DNA of 64,000 bases from Scalindua sp964344685. Lineage in GTDB: Bacteria > Planctomycetota > Brocadiia > Brocadiales > Scalinduaceae. The notes under the pieces were generated by a model that was not told where the DNA came from, ran no database searches, and was given only the letters and a program-made list of their open reading frames with translations. Each line of letters starts with the position of its first letter. Position 1 is the stretch's first letter. The stretch is from contig CAYFOK010000001.1 in NCBI GenBank assembly GCA_964344685.1, positions 186,001 to 250,000 on the forward strand. The letters are read 5' to 3'. Positions 42,945 through 50,445 of this stretch are shown one piece after another. The position numbers were made by a program, and so were the translations under genes.

Positions 42945-43745
42945 ATGAGTAATTCGTTTGCACGTAACGAAGGTAAACGAATAGCTTATTATCTCATAAA
43001 TTCACCTGTCAAGGCTGATTTGTGGGATGAACATTGGGATAGTAATACTTCTCAGAATTTAGAAGATTTTTATCATAGATATTTACGTGGCTGTCTGGGA
43101 TACGGGCAAATACGTTACGTTTTACTAAAGCATTTGCCTCAGCATGGTTTGATTCTGGAGGGTGGCTGCGGAATGGGGCAGTATGTGGCCGCATTACGGG
43201 CTAGAGGTTATAACTGCATTGGTGTAGATTTCGCCGCAAAATCAGTTGCGGCTGCAAAGAGTGTAATACCTGACCTGCCAGTTGAAACAGCGGATATATG
43301 TCGTTTAAATTTAAATGATGAGAGTATAGATGCTTATATTTCACTGGGTGTAGTAGAGCATTTTCAGGAGGGTCCACAAAACGCATTAAAAGAAGCGATG
43401 AGGGTTTTAAAAAAAGATGGAGTTCTAATTATTAGTGTGCCACAAGCTTTTACATGGAGAAGAAAAAGTGCATATCCTGAGGATGTTTCCTTGCCGGATA
43501 ATGCCTCTTTCTATCAGTATGCATTTTGTTCAGAAGATTTCAAAGCAATATTGTTAAATTCAGGATTTTGTATTGATGCTGAATACGGAATGAGCCTGCT
43601 TTATGCATTCAGGTGCCGCTTTAAGATTTTTAGTAAGCTATGGGCCATATTCCCGCCTCTTGCAAAAATAGATATCTTACTTGACCGAATACCTATAGGG
43701 ATTGATTTTGCACGAATGAGATTATATGTGGCTAGAAAGAAATAA
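42945..43745 (+). CDS. SAM-dependent methyltransferase
   Basis: A 266-residue class I enzyme: LILEGGCGMGQYVAALRARG (motif I), GVDFAAKSVAAAKS, AYISLGVVEHFQEGPQNALKE and LKKDGVLIISVP. The last 80 residues are extra and contain hydrophobic stretches near FRCRFKIFSKLWAIFPPLA. It follows a short GT4 gene as the enzyme at 38579 does. The substrate is not known. The start ATG 42945 comes after TTGGGAA. Confidence 0.78.
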   Translation: MSNSFARNEGKRIAYYLINSPVKADLWDEHWDSNTSQNLEDFYHRYLRGCLGYGQIRYVLLKHLPQHGLILEGGCGMGQYVAALRARGYNCIGVDFAAKSVAAAKSVIPDLPVETADICRLNLNDESIDAYISLGVVEHFQEGPQNALKEAMRVLKKDGVLIISVPQAFTWRRKSAYPEDVSLPDNASFYQYAFCSEDFKAILLNSGFCIDAEYGMSLLYAFRCRFKIFSKLWAIFPPLAKIDILLDRIPIGIDFARMRLYVARKK

Positions 43746-43753
43746 GAGATATT

Positions 43754-44875
43754 GTGCCTAATTTACTTCTCTGCATGACACCTGGTGTTGGTCTGAATAC
43801 ATGGGATAAAATTGGCACTCTGAAGAGGGAACTCAGGCCTTATGAAGAATATGTGAAAAATGGTTGGAAGGTTAAAATTCTAACCTTTGACAGAAGCAGG
43901 ATTCCGGATTTGCCTGAAGGAATTGAGGCAGTTTTTTTCCCTTATCGCCAATTACTGTGGTTCTTGCCATGGACTCATAAAGAACTGGGTAAATGGGCAG
44001 ATGTGATAAAGACAAACCAAAGCCACCACGCATATTTTTATACAAGGGCTGCGAGGCATTGGAAAAAACCTCTACTTCTTCGCTGCGGCTATGTTCATGG
44101 TGAATATCTTGAGACAATTAATGGATATACCAGCAGGACAAGGTTTTATCAATGGTTGGAATCAAAAGCCTTTAGTAGTGCAGCTCACTGCCTGTTGCCA
44201 ACAGTAGCATTATTCGAGTGGGTACGAAAGAGATATAAGGTTCCAGGTGAAAAAGCTTCTGTCATTCCTAATTTTGTTGATACAGAATTATTCAGGCCTG
44301 TTGGAGGAATTAAGAAAAAAGAGAGATCTGTCATTTCGGTGGGCAGGCTTAGTACTGTTAAAAGGTTTAATTTACTGAGTGAAGCGTGTGCGGGGATTTC
44401 CGGATGCGAGCTGACTATTGTTGGTGAAGGTGTCGAGCGAGAAAAACTGGAACAACAGGCAAGAGAATCAGGTCTAAAACTTACGCTTACAGGGTGTATA
44501 AATAATGAATCTTTATCACGGTTTATTCAGGAGTATGCTGTTTTTGCAATAGTGTCTGAACGGGAAGGCCATCCAAAAGCCTTGATAGAGGCAATGTCAT
44601 GCGGGATGCCCTGTATTGGTGTAAGTTCAAAAGGAATTAGCGATGTTATTGACAATGGAAATAATGGATTGCTGGTCAGACCAACTTCAGACTCATTACA
44701 AAAAGGCATTTCATCTCTGTTCGAGGACAATAAATTGCGGGAAAAACTATCAGAAAGGGCGAGAGATTCAGTTGTGAAGAATTACAGCTTTGAAAACTGC
44801 TTTTCAAGAGAGCATTTGCTGCTTGAATCCATTTTAGAAAAAGCGCAGGTAAATGTAGCGATAGACAGAAAATGA
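43754..44875 (+). CDS. Glycosyltransferase family 4
   Basis: A 373-residue GT-B enzyme with N-terminal LLLCMTPGVGLNTWDKIG and acceptor-side HAYFYTRAARHWKKP. The donor domain has VIPNFVDTELFRP, VISVGRLSTVKRFNLLSEA, ELTIVGEGVEREKL and the retaining signature SEREGHPKALIEAMSCGMP, followed by GNNGLLVRP. This is a standard GT4 architecture. The start is GTG 43754. It overlaps the next gene by four bases (ATGA), so the two are probably co-translated. Sugar and linkage are unknown. Confidence 0.88.
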   Translation: MPNLLLCMTPGVGLNTWDKIGTLKRELRPYEEYVKNGWKVKILTFDRSRIPDLPEGIEAVFFPYRQLLWFLPWTHKELGKWADVIKTNQSHHAYFYTRAARHWKKPLLLRCGYVHGEYLETINGYTSRTRFYQWLESKAFSSAAHCLLPTVALFEWVRKRYKVPGEKASVIPNFVDTELFRPVGGIKKKERSVISVGRLSTVKRFNLLSEACAGISGCELTIVGEGVEREKLEQQARESGLKLTLTGCINNESLSRFIQEYAVFAIVSEREGHPKALIEAMSCGMPCIGVSSKGISDVIDNGNNGLLVRPTSDSLQKGISSLFEDNKLREKLSERARDSVVKNYSFENCFSREHLLLESILEKAQVNVAIDRK

Positions 44876-45942
44876 TGACTGTTCTACAGAGAGTATTTTA
44901 CAACCTGTCGTTTATAATTAAACATAACCTGCTTTTTGATATACCTGTAATAATTAACTTGATAAAATTTCTAGCTTTACCAAGAAAAGGTAGGGTTAGA
45001 TATAAACCAATACAGATTTCCTGTTATCTCACGGATAAATGTACATTAAATTGTAATTTTTGCCCTCATCATTCTCTCTATCGGGATAAAAATTATCCTT
45101 TCCTCCATAACCCATTACAGGATATGTCTTTTGAGACATTTAGAAGGGTAATAGATACTTTTCCGGAAACTATCCGTATTACGCTGGCCGGTGTTGGAGA
45201 ACCTTTTTTAAATAGAGATATTTTCAGGATGATAGACTATGCAATCAGCAATAGAAAATTAATTACAGTGATTTCAAACGGTACGTTACTGGAAGATAAT
45301 ATAGAGGAACTGCTGAAGAGAAGGATTTTCAGTTTGTGCATCAGCCTGAATGTGGAGAGTCAAATAGAATATTACAAACTGACCAACAACAGCAAGTATG
45401 AGTTTAACAGTATAGTTTCTGCATTACAGAATTTTACAAAGAAGAATAATGGAAGAATTAAACTTAATCTGACGTATGTTGTATCAAAGCAAAATATTTT
45501 CAATATTGATAAAATTTTGAGGTTTGTAGAAGAGAAGCTGCCTGATGTTTCATCGGTTATCTTTCATAATGTTATTTATTTTGGAATTGAACAGGAATAT
45601 CCACTGGAAGAGACCTTGCGGGATGATGACATCGAGGTGGTAAATTATTTAGAACAATTAAAGAAGCGTGTAAATGATTATCCATTTGAAATCGTTTTTC
45701 CACAATTAAGAAATACAAAGGGAGCAATTACCTGTGAAGATCTCTTTACCCATCTGCTTATAGATTCCGAAGGTAACGTCAGCAACTGTGGGCGTTGCAT
45801 TACGCCACAAAAGGAATTCGGAAATTTCTTCAAAGATGGCCGGGAAGTCTGGAATAATGATTATTTCCAGAAAATGAGACTGATGTCTTTAAAAAAAGAG
45901 TTTAACCAACACCCTGTATGTAAAAACTGCATGGGATCCTGA
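44872..45942 (+). CDS. Radical SAM/SPASM protein
   Basis: A 356-residue enzyme. The cluster motif is LTDKCTLNCNFCPHHSLY, with cysteines 57, 61 and 64, followed by RITLAGVGEPFLNRDIF (GEP motif) and SLCISLNVES. The end has NCGRCITPQKEFGNF and CKNCMGS, a SPASM-type auxiliary site. It is related in layout to the protein at 36553. It overlaps the upstream GT4 gene by four bases, suggesting the radical reaction and the glycosyl transfer act on one product. The target is unknown. Confidence 0.85.
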   Translation: MMTVLQRVFYNLSFIIKHNLLFDIPVIINLIKFLALPRKGRVRYKPIQISCYLTDKCTLNCNFCPHHSLYRDKNYPFLHNPLQDMSFETFRRVIDTFPETIRITLAGVGEPFLNRDIFRMIDYAISNRKLITVISNGTLLEDNIEELLKRRIFSLCISLNVESQIEYYKLTNNSKYEFNSIVSALQNFTKKNNGRIKLNLTYVVSKQNIFNIDKILRFVEEKLPDVSSVIFHNVIYFGIEQEYPLEETLRDDDIEVVNYLEQLKKRVNDYPFEIVFPQLRNTKGAITCEDLFTHLLIDSEGNVSNCGRCITPQKEFGNFFKDGREVWNNDYFQKMRLMSLKKEFNQHPVCKNCMGS

Positions 45943-46073
45943 GCTGATTTCATAATATTTAACCAGGATATGCAAACTGATAGTACACCGAAAGTTCAGT
46001 AAAAAAATGCACGGAAATGTTAATAGGCACTGTTTTTTTGAACTTAATAATAATTGGAGTGGTTTTGTCGCTT

Positions 46074-47036
46074 ATGCCATTAGTTAGTGTATTGATGCCT
46101 GTGCATAATGGTGAGCTTTTTTTGTCTGACGCTATAGAGGGCATTCTAAACCAGAGTTATAGTGATTTTGAATTAATTCTGATCGACGATGGCTCTACAG
46201 ACAATACATCTGAAATTTTGCATCAATTTGTTCAAAAGGATAAGCGTATTAAAGTATTTAGGCACGGTTCCAATCTTGGATTAACAAAATCCCTGAATTC
46301 AGGTCTGGCAAAGTGCAGGGGGGAGTTTGTTGCCAGGCATGATGCTGATGATTTATCTGAGCCTCAGCGTTTTACAAGCCAGATAGCTTTTCTCAGGGAT
46401 CATACTGAATACGGGGTTGTTGGGACTGCCGTTTCAAGGATTGATAATCAAGGGAATATAGTTGATCAGCCAATAGTTATAAAAGGTGCCCGGAGGATTC
46501 TCGCATTGATTAAAGGTGTAAATCCATTTACGCACGGAGCTATGATGATGAGGAGAAGTGTACTTGAAACGGTTGATGGATATAGGGGCTGTTTTTACTA
46601 CTCACAAGATTATGATTTGTGGTTAAGGCTATCCAGGATTACTTTATTGGAAAACCTATCTGAACATTTATATAAATTGAGGATCCATCCAGAAGGAATA
46701 TCCAGCAAAAAGCATTATGTACAAATCCAATATGCAGCTCTGGCCTGTTACTTTGCTAAAGAGCAACAAAAAAAAGGTGAAGACTCATATGAAACTTTTG
46801 AAAAAGATTTTAACGGAGATATAAACTCTTTTTTAGAAAGAGATGATATAAAGGGAGAGATTAATTCTTTGATTGGAAGGATACTATTTAACTATGGAGA
46901 AAGAGAAAGAGCATACCGCTCATTTCTTATAGCTCATGGTATCACAAACAAATTATATCGTTTTATGTGTAAAAGGAGTATAACTTTCAAGTGGAGTCGT
47001 AATGCAGCACGTTTTCTTGCCTACAGGAGCAAATAA
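46074..47036 (+). CDS. Glycosyltransferase family 2
   Basis: A GT-A-fold inverting enzyme of about 320 residues: VSVLMPVHNGELFLSDAIEG, ILNQSYSDFELILIDDGSTDNT, the DAD-type metal site RHDADDLSEPQRF, and YSQDYDLWLRL in the catalytic-base region. An upstream ATG at 46017 is in frame, but it would add an unusual hydrophobic stretch; ATG 46074 gives the normal beta-1 start MPLVSVLMPVHN. It is preceded by a non-coding gap of about 130 bases. The sugar is unknown. Confidence 0.87.
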   Translation: MPLVSVLMPVHNGELFLSDAIEGILNQSYSDFELILIDDGSTDNTSEILHQFVQKDKRIKVFRHGSNLGLTKSLNSGLAKCRGEFVARHDADDLSEPQRFTSQIAFLRDHTEYGVVGTAVSRIDNQGNIVDQPIVIKGARRILALIKGVNPFTHGAMMMRRSVLETVDGYRGCFYYSQDYDLWLRLSRITLLENLSEHLYKLRIHPEGISSKKHYVQIQYAALACYFAKEQQKKGEDSYETFEKDFNGDINSFLERDDIKGEINSLIGRILFNYGERERAYRSFLIAHGITNKLYRFMCKRSITFKWSRNAARFLAYRSK

Positions 47037-47145
47037 TCCAGACAGAGTGAGTCGTGATAATAGCATTGAGGAGTCCGAGGAATCCACTGATTTATCAGTT
47101 TTAATTTCACTGCATCCTGTCAAAATATTTATTCTAAGGTACTAA

Positions 47146-48021
47146 ATGCAAAAGGTCAGCTATTCGTTTATAACAGCTACAGTAGGAGATGAGAACAAGT
47201 TAAAAATACTCCTGGACTCTCTAGCTTTGCAAACATACCTTAATTATGAAATAATTGTTGTAGACCAGAATGAACACGAACGTGTCTTACATCTTTGTGC
47301 TGATTATGAAAAAACAAAGTATATACACTCTAGCAATAAAGGCCTTTCATTAGCTAGAAATATAGGGATTAGAAATGCAAGTGGTGAATTCCTGGTATTC
47401 CCTGATGACGATTCCGTTTTGCCGCATAACTTTCTTGAAAATGCTAATATTGTTATTCAGAAATTACCAGACATTCTTATATTCTCAGGAATTGTTCTTT
47501 CCTTAGAGAAAAACAGACCATTTTCGCGGTATATGGATTTCGTTTCAGAAGAAATAACATATCGTAATTATAGTAAATTTATGAGTACCACAATGGTTAT
47601 TCACCGTCAGGTCTTTGATAAACTCAATGGTTTTGACGAAGAGATGGGAGTTGGTGCAAGGTGGGGAGGAAGTGAAGAAACTGAGCTGCTGTTAAGGGCG
47701 TTTGGGGCTGGTTACAGGGCTTATTATACAAAGTCTTTAATTGCATACCATCCAGAGCTTAATTTTTCAAAACTGACATGGATACAGGCGATGTACAAAG
47801 GCTATAGTTACGGGTTGGGGAGGGGCGCTTTATTCAGAAGACTGATTAATAGCCCAAAATGCGGATGGATGTTATGGCAATGGGTACTGAGCCTGATAAA
47901 GGCAATTGGCGGAATGTTAACAGCTTGTATCCAGGGAGACCTGAAGGACTCTATTCGGCATTACGGGGCCTTCTGGGGAAGAGTTGTCGGGTTTACATTG
48001 GCAGAAACTACTCGGCTTTAG
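47146..48021 (+). CDS. Glycosyltransferase family 2 (rhamnosyl/galactosyl-type)
   Basis: A 291-residue GT-A protein. YSFITATVGDENKLKILLDSLALQT and EIIVVDQNEHE form the nucleotide-binding start. GLSLARNIGIRNASGEFLVFPDDDSV contains the DDD-type metal site. MVIHRQVFDKLNGFDEEMG and GGSEETELLLRAF are the second-half landmarks. The last 60 residues contain hydrophobic segments (LWQWVLSLIKAIGGMLTA), so it may be membrane-anchored. It lies between the GT2 at 46074 and a GT9 enzyme. Confidence 0.85.
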   Translation: MQKVSYSFITATVGDENKLKILLDSLALQTYLNYEIIVVDQNEHERVLHLCADYEKTKYIHSSNKGLSLARNIGIRNASGEFLVFPDDDSVLPHNFLENANIVIQKLPDILIFSGIVLSLEKNRPFSRYMDFVSEEITYRNYSKFMSTTMVIHRQVFDKLNGFDEEMGVGARWGGSEETELLLRAFGAGYRAYYTKSLIAYHPELNFSKLTWIQAMYKGYSYGLGRGALFRRLINSPKCGWMLWQWVLSLIKAIGGMLTACIQGDLKDSIRHYGAFWGRVVGFTLAETTRL

Positions 48022-48050
48022 TCTACTGAAAGTAAGGGAAATTACAGAAT

Positions 48051-49229
48051 ATGCTGCGTGAGCTTTTAAGGCTTATTGATAGAGGTATCGGCTTCGTCAT
48101 CCTGGTTTGGTGCCTTCCGGTAATCAGGTTAATACTGTATCTGCTAAATAATAGAGCAGTACAAAAGAAGGAGCCGGATACTTTTTTAATTATAAAGATG
48201 GTTGGCATGGGTGATGCTGTCATGGTTTTAACTGTGGTCGATTGTTTAAGGCAGAAGATGCCTGACGCAAAGATTATTGCTCTTACAACTCCTCTTACAG
48301 CAGGTGTCTGGAGAAAGCAGCCATGCTTTGACAGGGTTATTAACTATGATATTCTTGGTGATAAGAAAGGAATCTTCAACTTAATAAAACTAGCTTGCCA
48401 TCTTAGAAAAGAACAGATAGATTGTGTTATTGACTTCGAGCCTTTTATTAGAATGACTGCTATGTTATCTCTACTGACTGGAGCGTCTCAACGAATTGGT
48501 TTTTACTACGGAGATTCACATAGAAAGAACGCCTTTACAGATCCTGTTGAGTTGAACCCTGATATTCATAGGCTGAACGTTCATATGTCACTACTGGCTC
48601 CACTTGGTATTCAGATGGATGTTCATTCGTTGAAGCCCCTTTATATTCCTGACGAAGATCGTGTAATGTTGAGGAAATGGTTATACAGGAAAGAAATACA
48701 AGATAAACATCGTATAGTTGTTATTCATCCGGGATCTGGTGAACGTGGCAAAACACGTCGTTGGCCTGAAGAAAGCTTCATAGAGCTTACAGGTCTTGTG
48801 TTGAGAAATACGGATTCTACTGTGATTTTCTGCGGCTCTGAAAATGAAAAGAATTTAACAGAGAGTATTTGCAGGGTATTGGGGAATGATAGGGTTATCT
48901 CGGCTACAGGGGAATTGTCAATAACAGCTTTGGCGGCTTTGCTTTGCCAAAGTGTTTTATTTATAGGAAACGACACGGGGCCCATGCATCTGGCAGCTGC
49001 AATGGGGACACCTACAATTGGGCTTTTTGGACCGGAGACACCTGTTCGCTACGGCCCCTTTGGAGATAATAATTTCAACATCTATGGAACCGCTTCCTGT
49101 AGCCCATGTATTAGTATTCATATCGGACAAGTCCCTGACTGTAGTAAGCCTATCTGTATGACAGAAATACAACCAGATGATGTATGGAAGGTTGCACATG
49201 GAATGCTGACAACAAGTAGTTGCTTATAG
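48051..49229 (+). CDS. Glycosyltransferase family 9 (ADP-heptose:LPS heptosyltransferase-like)
   Basis: A 392-residue protein of the WaaF/WaaC family. TFLIIKMVGMGDAVMVLTVVD is the GT9 start, DCVIDFEPFIRM the next landmark, VVIHPGSGERGKTRRWPEESF the donor-binding centre and FIGNDTGPMHLAAAMGTP plus LFGPETPVRYGPF the signature. An initial 35 residues contain a hydrophobic stretch. C-terminal cysteines in CSPCISIHIG are often present in family members. Heptosyl transfer to lipid A core is typical, but in mixed glycan loci other acceptors are possible. Confidence 0.88.
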   Translation: MLRELLRLIDRGIGFVILVWCLPVIRLILYLLNNRAVQKKEPDTFLIIKMVGMGDAVMVLTVVDCLRQKMPDAKIIALTTPLTAGVWRKQPCFDRVINYDILGDKKGIFNLIKLACHLRKEQIDCVIDFEPFIRMTAMLSLLTGASQRIGFYYGDSHRKNAFTDPVELNPDIHRLNVHMSLLAPLGIQMDVHSLKPLYIPDEDRVMLRKWLYRKEIQDKHRIVVIHPGSGERGKTRRWPEESFIELTGLVLRNTDSTVIFCGSENEKNLTESICRVLGNDRVISATGELSITALAALLCQSVLFIGNDTGPMHLAAAMGTPTIGLFGPETPVRYGPFGDNNFNIYGTASCSPCISIHIGQVPDCSKPICMTEIQPDDVWKVAHGMLTTSSCL

Positions 49230-49270
49230 CGGTATCTGAGTTGTTCAGGTCCTCTGTTTTAAAATATTTT

Positions 49271-49298
49271 TTGATACCAGTCCGCATTGCAGTATAGA
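49271..49298 (+). promoter_or_regulatory. Weak candidate promoter before the SDR gene at 49376
   Basis: TTGATA at 49271-49276 and TATAGA at 49293-49298 are 16 bases apart in the 146-base gap after the GT9 gene. The match is partial and the spacing is slightly short. Confidence 0.22.
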
Positions 49299-49375
49299 TA
49301 ATTGTCGCAGGATTTAATGATGGTGAGGTAAACACTATACTTATAATTAAAGTAATTTGGTAAGAAAGGCTGAAT

Positions 49376-50353
49376 ATGAAAGTTCTAATTACTGGTGGTG
49401 CGGGTTTTATTGGTTCGCATCTTGCCGAAAAGTATTTAAAGCTTGGAGATGATGTTTATATAGTTGATGATTTAAGCACTGGGAACCTGGAAAATATAAA
49501 ACATCTTCAGGCAGATGAGAACAACAAAAACAGACTATTTGTGACCATAGATAGCATCTTAAATCGTGATGTTATGATGGAACTTGTTGGGACCTGTGAT
49601 GTTGTCTTGCACATGGCTGCTGCCGTAGGTGTACAATATATCCTTGAAAACCCCTTGTCATCAATTGTTACAAATATTAAAGGTACTGAAGAAGTTCTGG
49701 AGCTTTGTAATAAATTCAGGAAAAAGGTGTTGATTGCATCAACATCTGAGGTGTATGGAAAACACACACATGCTCCATTGGTTGAAACTGATAATATAAT
49801 ATACGGCCCTTCAACAAAATTCAGATGGTCATATGCAGCAGCAAAATTGATGGATGAGTTCACCGCACTCGCCTATCACAGAACCAAAAAGCTGCAGGTT
49901 ATTATAATAAGATTATTTAATACGGTTGGCCCAAGACAAACTGGAAGGTATGGCATGGTAATGCCAAGGTTTATTCAGCAGGCATTGAGAAATGAAACTA
50001 TTACGGTTTATGGTGATGGTGCTCAGACGAGGGTTTTTGCTTATGTTGAGGATGTCGTTGAGGCAATATCAAATCTAATTGAATGTCCTGATGCAATAGG
50101 GGATGTGATTAACATTGGTGGTGCAGAAGAGATAACTATAGGAAATCTGGCAGAAAAGGTAAAGAAGTTGACATGCTCCTCTTCTGAAATCAAACTTATC
50201 CCATATGACGAGGCATACACAAAGGATTTTGAGGATATGCAGAGGAGGGTTCCATCTATAGAGAAGGTTGAAAAGCTGATTAACTGGAGGCCGAAAACAA
50301 GCCTGGATAATATCCTTGAAAGTGTTATTGAATTTTATCGGGTGAGCGAGTAG
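49376..50353 (+). CDS. NAD-dependent nucleotide-sugar epimerase/dehydratase (UDP-glucuronate decarboxylase/GalE-like SDR)
   Basis: A 325-residue extended SDR. GGAGFIGSHLAEKYL near residue 7, DDLSTGN after the second strand (NAD ribose Asp), IASTSEVYGKH, YAAAKLMDE (Tyr-x-x-x-Lys), and RLFNTVGPRQTGRYGMVMPRF are present. The block RLFNTVGPRQ is frequent in dTDP-glucose 4,6-dehydratase, UDP-glucuronate decarboxylase and related enzymes. The exact reaction is open. It could make the 4-keto-6-deoxy precursor for the DegT aminotransferase. Two short direct repeats lie just after the stop. Confidence 0.85.
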   Translation: MKVLITGGAGFIGSHLAEKYLKLGDDVYIVDDLSTGNLENIKHLQADENNKNRLFVTIDSILNRDVMMELVGTCDVVLHMAAAVGVQYILENPLSSIVTNIKGTEEVLELCNKFRKKVLIASTSEVYGKHTHAPLVETDNIIYGPSTKFRWSYAAAKLMDEFTALAYHRTKKLQVIIIRLFNTVGPRQTGRYGMVMPRFIQQALRNETITVYGDGAQTRVFAYVEDVVEAISNLIECPDAIGDVINIGGAEEITIGNLAEKVKKLTCSSSEIKLIPYDEAYTKDFEDMQRRVPSIEKVEKLINWRPKTSLDNILESVIEFYRVSE

Positions 50354-50361
50354 CAGGATTA

Positions 50362-50407
50362 TGTTAAAAGTGTTCTGGGATTTTTACAGTATTGTTAAAG
50401 TGTTCTG
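50362..50407. repeat. Pair of 15-16 base near-direct repeats
   Basis: TGTTAAAAGTGTTCTG at 50362-50377 and TGTTAAAGTGTTCTG at 50393-50407 differ by one A. Their starts are 31 bases apart, close to three helical turns, in the 92-base gap before the WecA-like gene. This spacing could suit a protein that binds both copies on one face, but it may equally be a chance duplication. Confidence 0.5.
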
Positions 50408-50445
50408 AATACATATGACCCTGAAGTTGATTTAAATATTAAATC

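Noticed and set aside
49230..49375. Possible gene relic in the gap before the SDR gene (frame reading IPVRIAV, stop, IIVAGFNDGEVNT)
   Set aside because: The frame looks protein-like but matches no neighbour or family I recognise, so it is not called a pseudogene.
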